Both the position numbers and the translations under genes were made by a program. A DNA stretch of 64,000 nt from Hygrocybe punicea (lineage: Eukaryota; Basidiomycota; Agaricomycetes; Agaricales; Hygrophoraceae). Below are positions 9,726 to 20,900 of the stretch, piece by piece. A model generated the notes under the pieces. That model saw nothing but the letters and a program-made list of their open reading frames with translations, had not been told where the DNA came from and made no database searches. Numbering within the stretch: position 1 is the first letter of the stretch; each line of letters opens with the position of its first letter. The stretch is from the NCBI GenBank assembly GCA_963556145.1, contig OY744461.1, positions 1,426,001-1,490,000 of the forward strand. The letters run 5' to 3'.

Positions 9726-11329
9726 ATGCGTTGTAGATGCAGGTTCAGGGTGGCTTCAGAAGATATAATAAAAATCCTAACCTGAGGGGTGTCAGCATAG
9801 AAGTGACTGTGGATAATCAGTGTTGGGGATAATAGTAAATGAAGTGGAAATGGAAGTAAAATATAAGGCCGCCGTGTAAAACTGGACAAATAATGATGAA
9901 TCCAGCGATGAACAGACTGAAAATGGATAAATAATGAAGAACCCGATGATGCCGACAATGTCGGGTATGGTGGGTCGGGTTGGGTTGGGTTGGAAATGAT
10001 GAACGAGTAAGGGAACAATGATAAAGACAACGAAGTGAACTATAAAAATCTAAGGGTCTATCAGGATGAGCATTTGAAATGATTAAAATGATTCTGACTA
10101 TGAGGGAAATGGGGACTAAGGGTATCTCTTTTTGTACGGTCATCAGGGACCGTTTTTATAGTACAGGAGTGAGTAGTCTACTTTCAGACTTGTCTATTTC
10201 GGCTGATGGTAAACTACAAAGAAAGGTTGGAATGGGGATATAAAGAGGAGGGTTGCGATGCGACAGAGACAGTGAAATGGAAGGGAAAACAAATATCCAT
10301 GAAAAAGATCTGAAATGTCCTACATATCTCCAAAAGGACGAGGGGGTGGGTATAAAAGGCAAGTCCGAAGTCGGGAGTCTAGTCTGATGAGATCCATCTC
10401 CTATAATTGGAACTCCGGGGTTTATGAGGCTGCTGGGTTTGGTCCGAAAGCAGCTGTGACAAAGCAGCATACGTCGGGTCACGTCGGTCATGTCGGGTCA
10501 CGTCACATCGGGTTACATCGGGTTGGAATGGGAGTCGTTTGGAGGTGTCGGGTTTGTCTGGATTCATGAGATATCAACGATACGGACTCAGAGGAATGTT
10601 GAGTCTCTACATTGTCAATGGGAAGGGGAAGGAATTGCGCTCGTGGCTGAGACAAAAATGAACAAGGACCAAACAAAGGTAAAGTGTGGACTTAGTGTTA
10701 TTTTTGCATGCCGCACCCTCTCAACATTATGATGGCAATGATGGACACAATGGTGAGATGGTGAGGGTTCTAGAGTAGCAAGAGAAAAGCTTAGTTGTCC
10801 CAATAGTTTCACCTTGTCCTAGCTGCCAGCACCCACACCATGGCATGGCACCAGCACCAGCATCAGGACCAGGCCCAGGACCAGTACTGGTACTGGCAGC
10901 AATGCCAGTGATGGCACCAGGACCACCACAGCACCAGTACTATCACTGGCACTGGCATGGTCACCAGCCAACTACCTAGTTCCAATCAGGACAAGCTAGA
11001 TGGCGATGAGGTTGACAGGACAAGGGCAGTTATCATGGCAACAGCAGGAATGTCACCCAGTCATCAGCACAACAATGGCACTCCCTGCCCATCACTCAAG
11101 TTAGTACTTATTAATATTTTTTATGGTGGTCTTAGTTGTCTCAGTGTATCTTAAATTTTAACGGTCGTCTTAATGTCTTAAAACTTCTTAACTTGTCTTA
11201 TTTACTTCTTTAAATTTTAGGTTTGGATTAAGACAGCTAAGACGAATTAAGTCACGTTAAGTGGAAAGGTGTTTTCCTGATGCTAGTAATCCAAACTAAA
11301 TAACATTTAAAAAAGATCCAACAAACTGA

Positions 11330-11830
11330 GAAAAAGGTGTCAAAAGGTAAGGGAAGATGTTTTAGAAAAAAGTCCAAAAGACTTGACAAAAAAGCTCGAC
11401 AAAGTTCAGAAGTAGCACAAGTTCTTCAAGGGTTTAAAAAGGTGGACCAAAAACCTTGGCCAAAAAGCTCAATAAGTCCAGAAGAGGTGCAAGTTCTTCA
11501 AGGACTTAAAAAAGGTGAACCAAAAAACTTGACAAAAAAGCTCACAAGATTGAAAAGAGGCACAAGAGCACCAAGGGTATGAAAAGAATCTAATTACATC
11601 AGGCACTAAAAGTAATTCTACCTGCTCTTCCATTACTCTCTATAACATAAGACAGAACCAAAAAGCAAAGAAGTGAATAAAGAGAGAAACAAACATTCAC
11701 ATCCACCAACAAAATTTGTCAACCTGTCCAAGTAGCTAAAGGTGCAGATGTCATGAAAAAAGGTGTCAAAAAACCTTAGAAAAAAGTCCAAGAGGTTGCG
11801 AAAAAGTGCAAGGCCACCAAGGGTCTCAAA
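11330..11830. repeat. About 95-bp tandem repeats, A-rich
   Basis: Imperfect units of the type AAAAAGCTC..AAGTCCAGAAG..GCAAGTTCTTCAAGG..TTAAAAAGGTG recur three to five times. The only long frame mirrors the repeat (Lys-rich) and is not taken as a gene. From 11840 to 12100 I see nothing recognisable. Confidence 0.6.
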
Positions 11831-12099
11831 AAGGACCCCAGAATTTCCTGATGAGGAAAGTAAATCATGAGATGATTGTTATGTGATTGAGGGCTGCAAT
11901 GGCCAAATTGTACTGTAACTGTGGTGACCCGAAAGCAAAGTAAGTCATGAGAACATCATTTGATGAAAGACTGCAGGCAGGATGCAAAAAAAACAATGAA
12001 GAATGTGGTGAGGAGGGAAGGGAGAAGCCAGGACATGTAACGTTTCAGAAAAGTGAGGAAAGACGAATTAGGAAAGTGGCAGACGGGACAATTAAGTAA

Positions 12100-13330
12100 T
12101 GTTAGATACATTCACTGAGGCCGTATAATGCCAATTCGGGATCGTATAGTATAAATATCAGCTTCGGAACGGTTATGGTACAACGACAGCATATACAATT
12201 GCTCCAACTTTCGTCAACATAAACATTTCTTAGAAACTGCCAGAGGTGCCGAATAGAGCAGCATTTTTCATCAAGTGTCGCCCGCCAGGGCCACCACCGC
12301 CACTGCTGTGGAATGCATAAGACAGCTATCAAGATGGAGCTTTGTGAACCGTCTTACGATACACATAGCTGTGCGAATGGTGACGTTAATACCTTTATAC
12401 GATTGTAAAAGTTGTACACTCACATATCCAGCCGGTGTTTGCATGCAGACTAACTCTTCGCAACACGGGGGGTCGAGGTGGTCCGGATCACAACGATCAT
12501 TCACTTGTATGCATGGCACACTTTGCGCCCGCGTAAGAGTAACAGCACACGCCAATGTGAAGAGTAAGGTAGTAAAATGCATGAGCGAGTTAGTGGAGAC
12601 AATCTGACGCAGGGCTTTTATGGTTGTGTAGAAATGTAACTCCGCCTTTCTCTACAGGTCATCAGAAGGTTCGTAGAAAAGGTGATGTCGCCACGCACAT
12701 ATCTGGCTTGATTTGTTATCATGAAGGAAAGGGTCTCGATCACAACGGACCCTGCAGTTGTGTTCAATGGCAAATCAGCACTTTCGGACTGATCATGAGG
12801 TCTACCTTTATATGCCGGTGTGAACGTAACAACCTTTGACCTCACCGACTCTGCTGTATCTTTGAGGGTATTTACTCCAATCATACGAGGAGACGCGCAT
12901 GAGGGTACTTGCCCTGTCAAACAGTATCAGCCATTAAATGACAAAGCAATAAACAAGGAGAAGACATTCTTCTATTGTCCATGGATGTGCAAATTCGAAC
13001 CGTCTGAACTGCATGTAATTCGAAGTTTTTCTTTCCTGGGACTAGTCTGCATTCTTTTGATCGCAGCAAAGATAACAAGATAACGGATCCGGGGCACGCA
13101 TTGGAACACCGTATAGATGAAGCATGGAACTCACATCGGAGTGCCTGCGCTCCGCCGATGGCTGCTTGCAAGAATCGCGGCGACATACCTAGGGCAACAG
13201 AATCGTAAATCGAGGCAACAACCTGAGAGCACAATCAAACAAACTTACTGACCACCTCATGACGAACCTCCCCGGATGACGGGCAACGGAGAAGTTGAAG
13301 TGGGGGGTAAGTTGAATATACTCGGATTGG
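12100..13330. repeat. Segmental duplication, copy 1 (inverted match at 60885-62045)
   Basis: This 1.2-kb block contains the SSP-A gene, its 3' flank and about 700 bp upstream, and matches 60885-62045 in inverted orientation with scattered substitutions and small indels. Its 5' extension (13452-13720, starting GCTAGATATCAAGATATC) matches 49502-49777 in the same orientation. Confidence 0.85.
12354..12582 (-). CDS. SSP-A: small cysteine-rich secreted protein (two exons)
   Basis: Exon 1 12424-12582, a 55-nt intron (GTGAGT..CACAG, 12369-12423), and a 15-nt exon 2 at 12354-12368 that adds five codons including a sixth Cys and a TAA stop; 57 residues in total. The N-terminus is a typical signal peptide (MHFTTLLFTLACAVTLTRAQ). 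The mature part has the spacing C-x6-C-x8-CC-x4-C-x8-C, the cysteine framework of inhibitor-cystine-knot (knottin) miniproteins. The paralogues SSP-B and SSP-C keep the framework and the intron position, which supports the tiny second exon. Reading through the intron gives a longer frame without the sixth Cys. Likely secreted; an effector-like or antimicrobial role is only a guess. Confidence 0.75.
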
Positions 13331-13715
13331 GCCAACGCAAGAATGTTGTAGCACTCCAGCCAACTTGTGATGTCTTCAAGTTCGGGCTCGCAGGAATCAT
13401 CAGATTCTATGACGTTCAGCTCCCGCAACTTTGTGGGATTGTTGCGCAGGAAGGCTAGATATCAAGATATCTTATATCGGCCCGGGACTGGCTGAGGTAA
13501 CGGAAGGCACGGACGGATAAAACGCACAGAGCAGCGAGTCATGGAGAATAAGGCAATACGGAAACAATACATTGGAAGGGTGGCGTAATAGACCAAAGCT
13601 ATCTTGGCCAAGGTGCAATGTGGTTATAGTAGGTCAAGAAACGGATGAACTAGTCTTAAAAGGCTATTCAGTGATTCCAGCATGGACGTTTCAACGTTTC
13701 AACTCTCGTATGGAT

Positions 13716-13880
13716 CTCACATCAGGAGTTCCAACTTTTAGTTAGGATCTAAAGTGATTTCTAAAGTTAGCAGAAAAATATAATCTTTAGATTTACATTT
13801 AGGCCTAGCCTAAATATTAAATTTAAGTCATGAATAATTAATCGAGTTTAAAAAATAATTTTACTCAAGTCTAATAGACG
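13716..13880. repeat. Solo terminal inverted repeat of the 2-kb long-TIR element
   Basis: About 120-160 bp here, starting catcaggagttccaact and containing TTTACATTTAGGCCTAGCC, match the ends of the element at 54706-56770. It stops abruptly next to the retrotransposon that follows, so it is either a truncated copy or the flank into which the retrotransposon inserted. Confidence 0.75.
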
Positions 13881-14152
13881 AGAGCTTTTCTGCTACACGC
13901 GATTTCGCCGTATCCCATTCTATGGCGTATTTCCCTCACACAGGCGTACCTCCTTTCTGACAAAGCGTAACCCTACCCTTCGGGTGAACCCAGACTTGCG
14001 CGGAGAAACAGGAGTTTGTCTCACCCTCCTTTCTCTCACCGCATTGGTTCACCCAGGTAGCGTATCCCTCTTACCACTTTGGCTCACCAGGAGTAGAGGA
14101 TTATTTTTTATTCTCTTTTTCATATCTGAATAAATTCCATCAAATATCTTTT

Positions 14153-15526
14153 ATGACTTCTCGCACCAATGCGGACTCAGGGTCTTCGCAGAGATGGACC
14201 GGAACGGAATCGTTCACGCACGCATCAAATTCACAAGCACCATCGCAACTTTCCGGTCAAGCACCCCAAGAAGAAGTTATCTCTTCTGAGGCGATTATAT
14301 CTGCAGCCCCGGAATTCCTTGCTAGAGCGGACATCACTCGACAGTGCGAGCTCATCCTCAACACATTCAGGAGGGGAACCACCTCCAAGTCCGATGCTTT
14401 CCTTGCTCTCGCGGATACAATCCCTGGATCTAGGGAACTCGACAGTGCAGGGAGCAGTGCTCTCGCATCCTACCTCGTGATGCTCGACAGATACGACTCA
14501 GCAACCAACACGATTCCTGGACCGTTCATCGGTGACCAAATCGACTCGCTGCGCCCCATTTCTCCGCGACTGGGTAGAGCTCACGCTGCTGGACCGGATG
14601 AAGCCGGCATTATTGAACCAGTCGAAACCCACATTGTTGGACAGGATCACACCCATGCTGCTAGACCGGATCCATCTCGCGCATCCTCGGTCGAACGAGA
14701 CAGCAAACCGAAACGAAGGAGAGTCAATGACTCCGCCCTTCCTTGGACCGTCGCGAATATTATCGGGGATGCCGTACTTAAACCCGAGCTCGCCAAGACG
14801 CGTCGCCTCCTCCTCGAATTTTCAAAAGACATCAAATATGTCCTTAGTTCGCTACTCAACTCGACCAGCCATATCTCCTTCCCTGAGTCTGAGTGGACGG
14901 CTCTCATCAAAGGGTAATCTATCAACCTCGACAAGGTCATCACCCACCACCACTCTGTCTCTCACGACACTCGGACGTCCCAAAAACTCGGCGATGGCAT
15001 CGAACTCCGGTTCGGCTCATCCGACCCCATCAAATCCGTCAAAACCATCGGAGAGTGGGTCATCGCCTGGGGCAAAGCATCCGAAGCTACCCTTTGGGTG
15101 TTCCCCCACCGAGACCGGGAGCTGCAACACTACCAACACTATGTACTCGAGCTCTTCAACAGCGCCCACACTTCCGTTCACAAGAGGATCATCCTCCTCG
15201 ATCGTAAAATCCGGACCGAAGTCGCATCCCGCAGGGACCTCCTGCTTAGCGATTTCTCGTCCTTTTCACATTGGGAACGATCTTACCTCTCCGAATTTGG
15301 TACAGGTTTCCTCGCGTCCCCTCAAGCGACCAGACAAGACACTCGAGCGGCTTCAAGCGGCCACACCCGCGCCCACAATGACACTAAAAAGAAGTCGGAG
15401 CCTTGCCGACGTTTCAATGACGGCATCTGCCCTTTGACGTCGTCTCAGTGCCGCTACGCTCACGTCTGCTCCACATGCCGCCGCGCGGACCATACGTCCG
15501 CTTCCTGCACCGGCACGAAGACCTGA
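14153..15526 (+). pseudogene. Ngaro-like gag (ORF1), one in-frame stop
   Basis: The frame opens at ATG 14153 and continues to TGA 15524-15526 (about 457 codons), broken only by TAA at 14915-14917; the same frame resumes at once with SINLDKVITHHH. The C-terminus has a CCCH/CCHC-like zinc cluster, CRRFNDGICPLTSSQCRYAH followed by CSTCRRADHTSASC, typical of the nucleic-acid-binding end of gag in fungal Ngaro elements. The lesion fits CAA to TAA. The reverse transcriptase frame starts next to the gag stop in the +1 phase. Confidence 0.75.
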
Positions 15527-17363
15527 TCAATTCTACTCCCATCCTCGTTATTTCTGCAATTTTCTCTGGTCGAACCTCGACACCGGCACTTACCCTTCTG
15601 CGCTTACTACGGAATCAGATCCTCCGCTCCCACAGCCTCCCTCTTCTGAATACACCGACGAACTCGTCGAGACAATCTCACGCAACTCACACCTTTTCAG
15701 GATCGTCACTCCCGTCCGCGTCCCTGCTTTCGCACGTCTCCTAACGGCCCACCCAAACCAACCTTTTGTCTCGTCTGTGATCACTGGCCTGCGCCAAGGC
15801 TTCTGGCCTTGGTCTGTGTGGGATCCTTCATACCCCTCTACCCACGATGCCTCTGTCCGGCCTCCGAAGTCAGAAAAGGAACGTGATTTCATTCGTGCTC
15901 AGCGTGACAAGGAAATCTCACTCGGCCGTTTCTCGGAGTCATTTGGTCAGGAACTGCTCCCCGGTATGTACAGCATGCCCGTCCACGCGGTACCAAAGCC
16001 ACGGTCGACCAACTTGAGGCTCGTCGTCGACCACAGCGCCAGTCTTCACTCGTTAAACTTGCTGATCGCTCGCTCCGCTATTGTCGGCTCTCGCCTCGAC
16101 AACTTGCAGAACCTAGGACAGGCTCTGCTCAATTTTCGTCGAGAACACGGAAACGCTCCGCTCACCCTATTCAAATCCGATGTCTCGCAAGCTTACCAGC
16201 GAATGCCTCTCCATTTCCTGTACCAAGCGAAACAGATCGTCACGGTCGACGGTGAACGACATGTCGACCGTAACAACAACTTCGGCAATCGCGGAGCTTA
16301 TCGCATCTGGGCAGCATTCATGGCACTTGTGATATGGATTGCGATCTATGTGAAGTCCCTCTCTGACCTCTTTACATACGTTGACGACACTTTTTCTTTC
16401 GAAGTCACTGGCCACCTCGTGTACTACCCTCCGTATGACATGTTCTACCCGTGGAAACAAACACAACTCCTCCTCCTCTGGGACGAGATTGGTCTGCCCC
16501 ATGAGAAAGAGAAACAAGAGTTCGGCGACACTGTGATGATCATCGGCTTCCTGTGCGATGCCAACGCCATGACTTTCACCATGATGCCAGAGGCGCGGGC
16601 TGACTTACTGGGCGCCATTACCGAGTTCATCACAGCCCCACGTGGTGGCCGCCGTCACTCGCTTCGCAAATTTCAGCGCATGGCGGGGTGGGTGAACTGG
16701 TCTCTAAATGTTTTCCCACTCCTCCATCCCTCGCTTTCAAACCTCTACGATAAGATGTCCGGCAAGACCAACTCCGATGTGCTCATCTTCTTGAACAAAG
16801 CGGTCATCGATGATCTACTCTGGCTTCACCACCATGTAGAGTCTGCACTGGGCATCCGTCTACTGAATGCGGCTGTTTGGGAACCCATTGACGCAGATCT
16901 CACCATATTTGGGGATGCCTGTTTGACTGGCCTCGGATTCGTCTACCCGTCCACGGGCATCGCGTTTCAGCAGCCTCCACCGCCCCACGCACCCCCAGAC
17001 AACATTTTCTACCTCGAGGCACTGGTCGTCCTGTGGGCCCTCACTCATGCTGCCTCGTTGTCGTTCACAGGCCGTCTCGTCATTTACACAGACAGCAGCA
17101 ATACCTTCGACATTTTCAACACCCTCGCCGCAAAACCCATTTACAATGAGATTCTCAAGCTTGCAGTTGATACGATGATCGCGCATTCCATTGATTTATG
17201 AGTGTGCCTCGTTGAAGGCTCATCCAACATTGTGGCCGACGCCCTGTCCCGCGACCGACTCGATATCGCGCTCCACCACCAACCGAACCTTTGTTTGCGT
17301 ATCCACCCCCTCCCGAACCTTCCTAGACCCCCTCGTGTTAAGCTGGGGGTACAGGAGGAATGA
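15525..17363 (+). pseudogene. Reverse transcriptase-RNase H, one in-frame TGA
   Basis: The frame is open from the gag stop (about 15525; exact start unclear) to TGA 17361-17363. Visible motifs: VITGLRQGFWPW, the palm motif YVDD near 16378-16390 (LFTYVDDTFSF), RNase H Asp motifs FGDACLTGLGF and IYTDSSNTFD, and the closing motif GSSNIVADALSRDRL. TGA at 17199-17201 cuts the frame just before that last motif; CGA to TGA, a CpG transition, would restore Arg. The final TGA overlaps the ATG of the recombinase (ATGA, 17360-17363), an arrangement suited to stop-restart translation. Confidence 0.8.
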
Positions 17364-18352
17364 ACCCTGTCTCGGGACAGTCCCGGCAGCGTGTCCAGCT
17401 GCCGTGGACTCTGGAGCGCCTGCTCCATGAGAGGTCTGTCGCCCTCGGCCTTTCTATCGACAAATCAACGCGTTCTACTTACAATTCCGCTCTGAACTCT
17501 TACCTTACTTTCTGCAAATCCCACTCCTTCCCCATTGACCCTGCGCCTGACACTCTTAGTTTCTTTGTCGTTTTCATGTGTTCCCACATCAAGCCTTCTT
17601 CTGTCGACAGCCACTTATCAGGTATCGTCAATCAGTTGGAGGACCATTTCCCTGACGCTCGCAAGCACCGCAACAGCCGAATTGTTTCTCGCACACTCGC
17701 CGGATGCAAACGCCGTTTTGGTTCCCCGACCACACGCAAAGACCCCCTCTCTCGCTCGGACCTCTGCATCGCAACTGCGAGCATCCAAGATGGGTCATCT
17801 CACGATGACCGACTTTTCATTGCACAGCTCCTCACGGGATTCTTTGCACTCCTGCGCCTTGGCGAGCTGACCTATCCTGATCATTGCCGTTTGGACGATC
17901 CTCGCAAACTCTCGTTGCGCCACACCGTTTCTTTCACACACATTGATTACAGTTACACACTGCCTACACACAAAGCCGACTCCTTCTTTCAGGGCAACGT
18001 TGTCCGCGTCCAGCGTCTCCCCGATCCTGATGACCCTTATCGTTTTTTCTTTGCCTACGTTGTGTCCCGTGATCGCCTTTTCCCCTTCCACTCACCACTC
18101 TGGCTAAAAGCCGATGGTACTGTCCCCCGCCGTTCTTGGTTTATCAAACGCATGCAAAATATTTATCCTATCTCCCTTGCTGGCCAGTCTATGCGTGCTG
18201 GAGGCGCCACTTCTCTCGCTATCTCAGGCGTGGCACCTCACATCATTCAGGCAGCGGGGCGCTGGTCATCTACAGCTTTTCAGATCTACATCCGTAAAAA
18301 CCCTTTCGTATTGCAGGCACTTATACATGGCAGACCCGCGCATTCCGCATGA
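17360..18352 (+). CDS. Tyrosine recombinase of the Ngaro/DIRS-like element
   Basis: 330 residues, no internal stops. An N-terminal SAM-like DNA-binding half (STRSTYNSALNSYLTFCKSH) precedes the catalytic half. Box I Arg is in GFFALLRLGEL, and the box II region reads SMRAGGATSLAISGV..IIQAAGRWSS..FQIYIRKNP with the nucleophilic Tyr in QIYIR. The box II position where most relatives have His (HSxRAGG) is Gln here (GQSMRAGG), so the enzyme may be weakened or dead. It would integrate circular DNA copies without target duplication. The start is fixed by the ATGA overlap with the preceding frame. Confidence 0.85.
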   Translation: MNPVSGQSRQRVQLPWTLERLLHERSVALGLSIDKSTRSTYNSALNSYLTFCKSHSFPIDPAPDTLSFFVVFMCSHIKPSSVDSHLSGIVNQLEDHFPDARKHRNSRIVSRTLAGCKRRFGSPTTRKDPLSRSDLCIATASIQDGSSHDDRLFIAQLLTGFFALLRLGELTYPDHCRLDDPRKLSLRHTVSFTHIDYSYTLPTHKADSFFQGNVVRVQRLPDPDDPYRFFFAYVVSRDRLFPFHSPLWLKADGTVPRRSWFIKRMQNIYPISLAGQSMRAGGATSLAISGVAPHIIQAAGRWSSTAFQIYIRKNPFVLQALIHGRPAHSA

Positions 18353-18699
18353 ATTTTCTTTGGTTCTATCTTTCTTGGACATTCCGTGCCTCCCTCCGAT
18401 CTTTCCCCTCTCATTCCATTGCCCCAATATTGAACCCAAATTTTTTTACATAGACCTTTACCGATTGTACGGCACAAATGTACTCCAAAATATCCACCTT
18501 ATGGACTTGTTTCTCTCCTGGCTTCAAGCCGGAAGAACAAGCTCCGATGTTTTGCTATCCCTCGTGCTCCACTTAAGCAGAGTCGATTAGCCGCGAAGTT
18601 GAATCCTTCCAAACAAGTTCATGTCCCAGCTGGCTAATCGACACGTGCAACTCGAGCAGAGTCGATTAGATATTAGAATAGGCACTCCAGGTTGCCACT

Positions 18700-18948
18700 T
18701 AGCGACCATTCAACCGAGCTTCATTTCAATTTGCGACGAAATTTATGGTACAAAAATATCAAAACGCTTGCTCCCACTTTCTCATTTCTCAAGCATTGCT
18801 TAGAGACTGCCACCAAGTTGACCAAATAGAGTGGCACTTTTCATCGATGTTTGGGGAGGATTGCTGTGGGAAGTGTAAGACAACAGCTACAAGGCAGAGT
18901 ATCCGTGAACTCGTCTTACTTGTCACACTTCTGTGCGAAGGGTGAATT
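18700..18948 (-). pseudogene. SSP-B, 3' half: exon 2 and 3' flank
   Basis: Read on the minus strand, 18933-18947 is the end of an intron (TTCACCCTTCGCACAG) and 18916-18930 encodes a Lys-Cys-Asp-Lys-stop exon, as in exon 2 of SSP-A and SSP-C. The flank to about 18700 matches the 3' flank of SSP-A (12160-12350). Exon 1 of the same minus-strand gene lies 30 kb away at 49208-49369. See the SSP-B exon 1 entry and the composite element at 18951-49173. Confidence 0.7.
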
Positions 18949-19208
18949 TATTGTATATTTCGGGCCGGTTGGCGGAACCCGAAAAAAACTCCAAAAAAGG
19001 TAGTCAGTCGGAAAACTGTTGTATCTCGTCGAATACTCAAGCTATCCTCGAAATAACACCTGTTCCATAAATCCAACGCCTGTCCGCATCATTCAATCTT
19101 CAACCGAGGGCGGAAATCGCCATTTTCAGAATCTTGATTTTTCGGGATCGTGAGGGGTAAGCCGCCCCTGGTTTATCAGCTTGTTCAACCTCATTTCAAT
19201 GCTGTAGC

Positions 19209-19800
19209 ATGGCGAAGGGCCGCACGATACCAGCCCACATCCATTGGATCGTAATCCGGCTCGCATCGTTGCTTCCAAAAGAAGACATAGCCATTTACAC
19301 AGGCGTGTCGCTCCGGTCAGTCGAACGCATTCTCAAATACTTTGAAATGCACAAATGTGTTCAAGTTCGAGACCCTGCAGAGAAGAGGGCGAGAAGGGTC
19401 TTACGGGACCTAGACGTCGAGGTAAGTATGCTTCTATTAGAACACATTTGTAAACTCATTCATTTGCTCAGTATTTACTCGGAACGATCAACCAAACCCC
19501 AGATATGTACCTTGACGAGCTGCAAGAGATGCTCGCAGTCTCATGCGGTGTCAATGTCTCTCGGGCGACAGTCTGGAGAACGCTTCAAAGGGCTGGATAC
19601 ACCATGAAAAAGGTATAATCCAGCGTTGATCATTCGCTAAGGCGCTGATGTGTTACTAGATGACACGTATTGCAGCCGAACGCTCTGCTGAGAAAAGGTT
19701 CGAGTATATTACACGAATTAGTCGGTATCAAGCTCGACAACTCGTCTTTGTCGATGAAAGTTCGGTTGATCGCCGTACAACATATCGGGGTCGAGCATGG
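19209..19800 (+). pseudogene. Tc1/mariner-like transposase, copy 1, 5' half
   Basis: Starts MAKGRTIPAHIHWIVIRLAS with a helix-turn-helix (KEDIAIYTGVSLRSVERILKYF), then intron 1 (GTAAGT after VE at 19422, ending CTCAG at about 19471), a second winged-helix segment (YLDELQEMLAVSCGVNVSRA), intron 2 (GTATAA..CTAG, about 19613-19660), and the first catalytic Asp in LVFVDESSVDRR. The frame breaks after RGRAW at 19800, exactly where the 3' half at 41023-41600 resumes. In the IS630-Tc1-mariner superfamily this enzyme cuts at terminal inverted repeats and inserts at TA. No further lesion is visible in this half. Confidence 0.8.
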
Positions 19801-20180
19801 TTACGAGTCCCTATAAGGGAATCGTTCTATACGGTGGATTCTCAAACTCAGGGTCACACTCTAATTTGCCAAGCCGTGGGAACAATTTTTTGAAACTGTG
19901 GGAACAATTTTGAAGCCCTGGGAATAATTATGAATCCGTGTGACTGGGCGGAGCTGACTGTGAGAAGTTGTTGTCCCAATCAGAAAGTACAATAAGGCAG
20001 CCGGATCACAGGCTCCAAATTGGGAATAAGTAATACTACAAATTAACATGAGTGGAAGGCGCTGAACATTGCTCTGTGACGGGTTCAACCAGTGTCCCAG
20101 CTGTATTCTGAGGAACTGCCAGTGTAATTGACAACCATACATCAAATGTGTCTACAAATACATATATTGTGCAATATGTA
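19801..20180. other. 5' end region of the giant insertion, no gene
   Basis: Contains three loose repeats of GTGGGAACAATTTTGAA (19876-19930) and no convincing coding sequence. Confidence 0.4.
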
Positions 20181-20189
20181 TTAGAATTA

Positions 20190-20900
20190 TTTACAGGAGG
20201 AACATCGGACACTGGTCAGATACGGTGAACAGTGTTCAACAAGGTGTTCAACAAGTGTTCAAGCTTCAATCTGAAGCGTTACCATTGCATAAATAAAGGT
20301 ATGTACATTATATGAGGTGTAGCTAGATTTAAAATGCACATTGAATTTATTAATGATGGACACGTCGAACACTTGACGAACAGGCCGAACAGTGTTCAAC
20401 CAGGTGTTCAACAAGTGGCCAAGCTTCAATCTGAAGCATTACAATGACATAAATAATGGTACATACTGTATATACATTATATGAGGTGTAGATATATTTA
20501 CAATGCACATTGAGTTTATTAATGATGGACTAGTTGAACACTTGTCGAACAGGCCGAACAGTGTTCGACAAGCTGTTCGACAAGTGTTCCAGGCTTCATC
20601 TGAAGCATTACATTTGCATAAATAAAGTTATGTACATTATATAAGGTGTAGCTAGATTTACAATGCACATTGTATTATTAATGATACACTTGTTCAACAC
20701 CTGTTGAACAGGCCGAAAAACCGTTCAACAGTGTTCAACAAAGTGTTCGACAAGTGTCTCGGTTTTAATCAGGGGTACTGCCATTGCACAGCCAATGGTA
20801 TGTGCAGTATATCGGATGTCTGGCAGTGGAAAGGCAAGATCTAAGTGCAGTATATCGGATGTTTTTGTGATGTAGCTACATGGGTCCAATATTGTTCAAC
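20190..20900. repeat. Tandem array A, about 160-bp units with GTTCAACAAGTGTTC
   Basis: Four units of about 160-169 bp, starting near 20223, 20383, 20552 and 20711. Each has a GAACAGGCCGAACAGTGTTC cluster, then CTTCAATCTGAAGCATTAC, CATAAATAAAGGTATGTACATTATAT and a GAATTTATTAATGATGGAC spacer. The GAACA/TGTTC words alternate in orientation, so each cluster is palindromic. The same words form array B at 29420-30010, and three genes lie between the two arrays. Confidence 0.85.

Larger units (their letters stand above)
7298..11286. mobile_element. 4-kb unit with perfect 40-bp terminal inverted repeats
   Basis: The 40 bases at 7298-7337 (starting CTAGCATCAGGAAAACACC and running into CTTAACGTGACTTAA) are the exact reverse complement of 11247-11286. 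Inside the left end CGTGACTTAA is repeated four times (7327-7370) and related TTAAG/CTTAA repeats occur inside the right end (about 11130-11250). Both outer ends carry CTAG; a TA target is possible but not provable here. No transposase frame is visible, and the interior is minisatellite plus the nested hAT-type element at 7932-9469. It is probably a non-autonomous DNA transposon, family undetermined. Confidence 0.7.
13882..18690 (+). mobile_element. Ngaro/DIRS-like tyrosine-recombinase retrotransposon
   Basis: Three consecutive plus-strand coding regions follow the order gag, reverse transcriptase with RNase H, tyrosine recombinase, and there is no aspartic protease or DDE integrase. That layout defines DIRS-order elements and, lacking a methyltransferase, fits the Ngaro group known from basidiomycetes. 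The outer borders are approximate. Short repeats at the right end (GTCGATTAG at 18582-18590 and 18661-18669, inverted CTAATCGAC at 18634-18642) may belong to split terminal repeats; I could not match them to the left end. Confidence 0.8.

Noticed and set aside
9467..10143. Minus-strand genes in the 9.5-10.5 kb region
   Set aside because: Composition is that of simple CTGTCC/CATCAT repeats and hydrophobic runs without conserved motif or intron support.
12618..12920. A 100-residue gene upstream of SSP-A (and its partner at 61186-61443)
   Set aside because: The frame is not kept between the two duplicate segments (different starts, ends and indels), as expected for non-coding promoter DNA.
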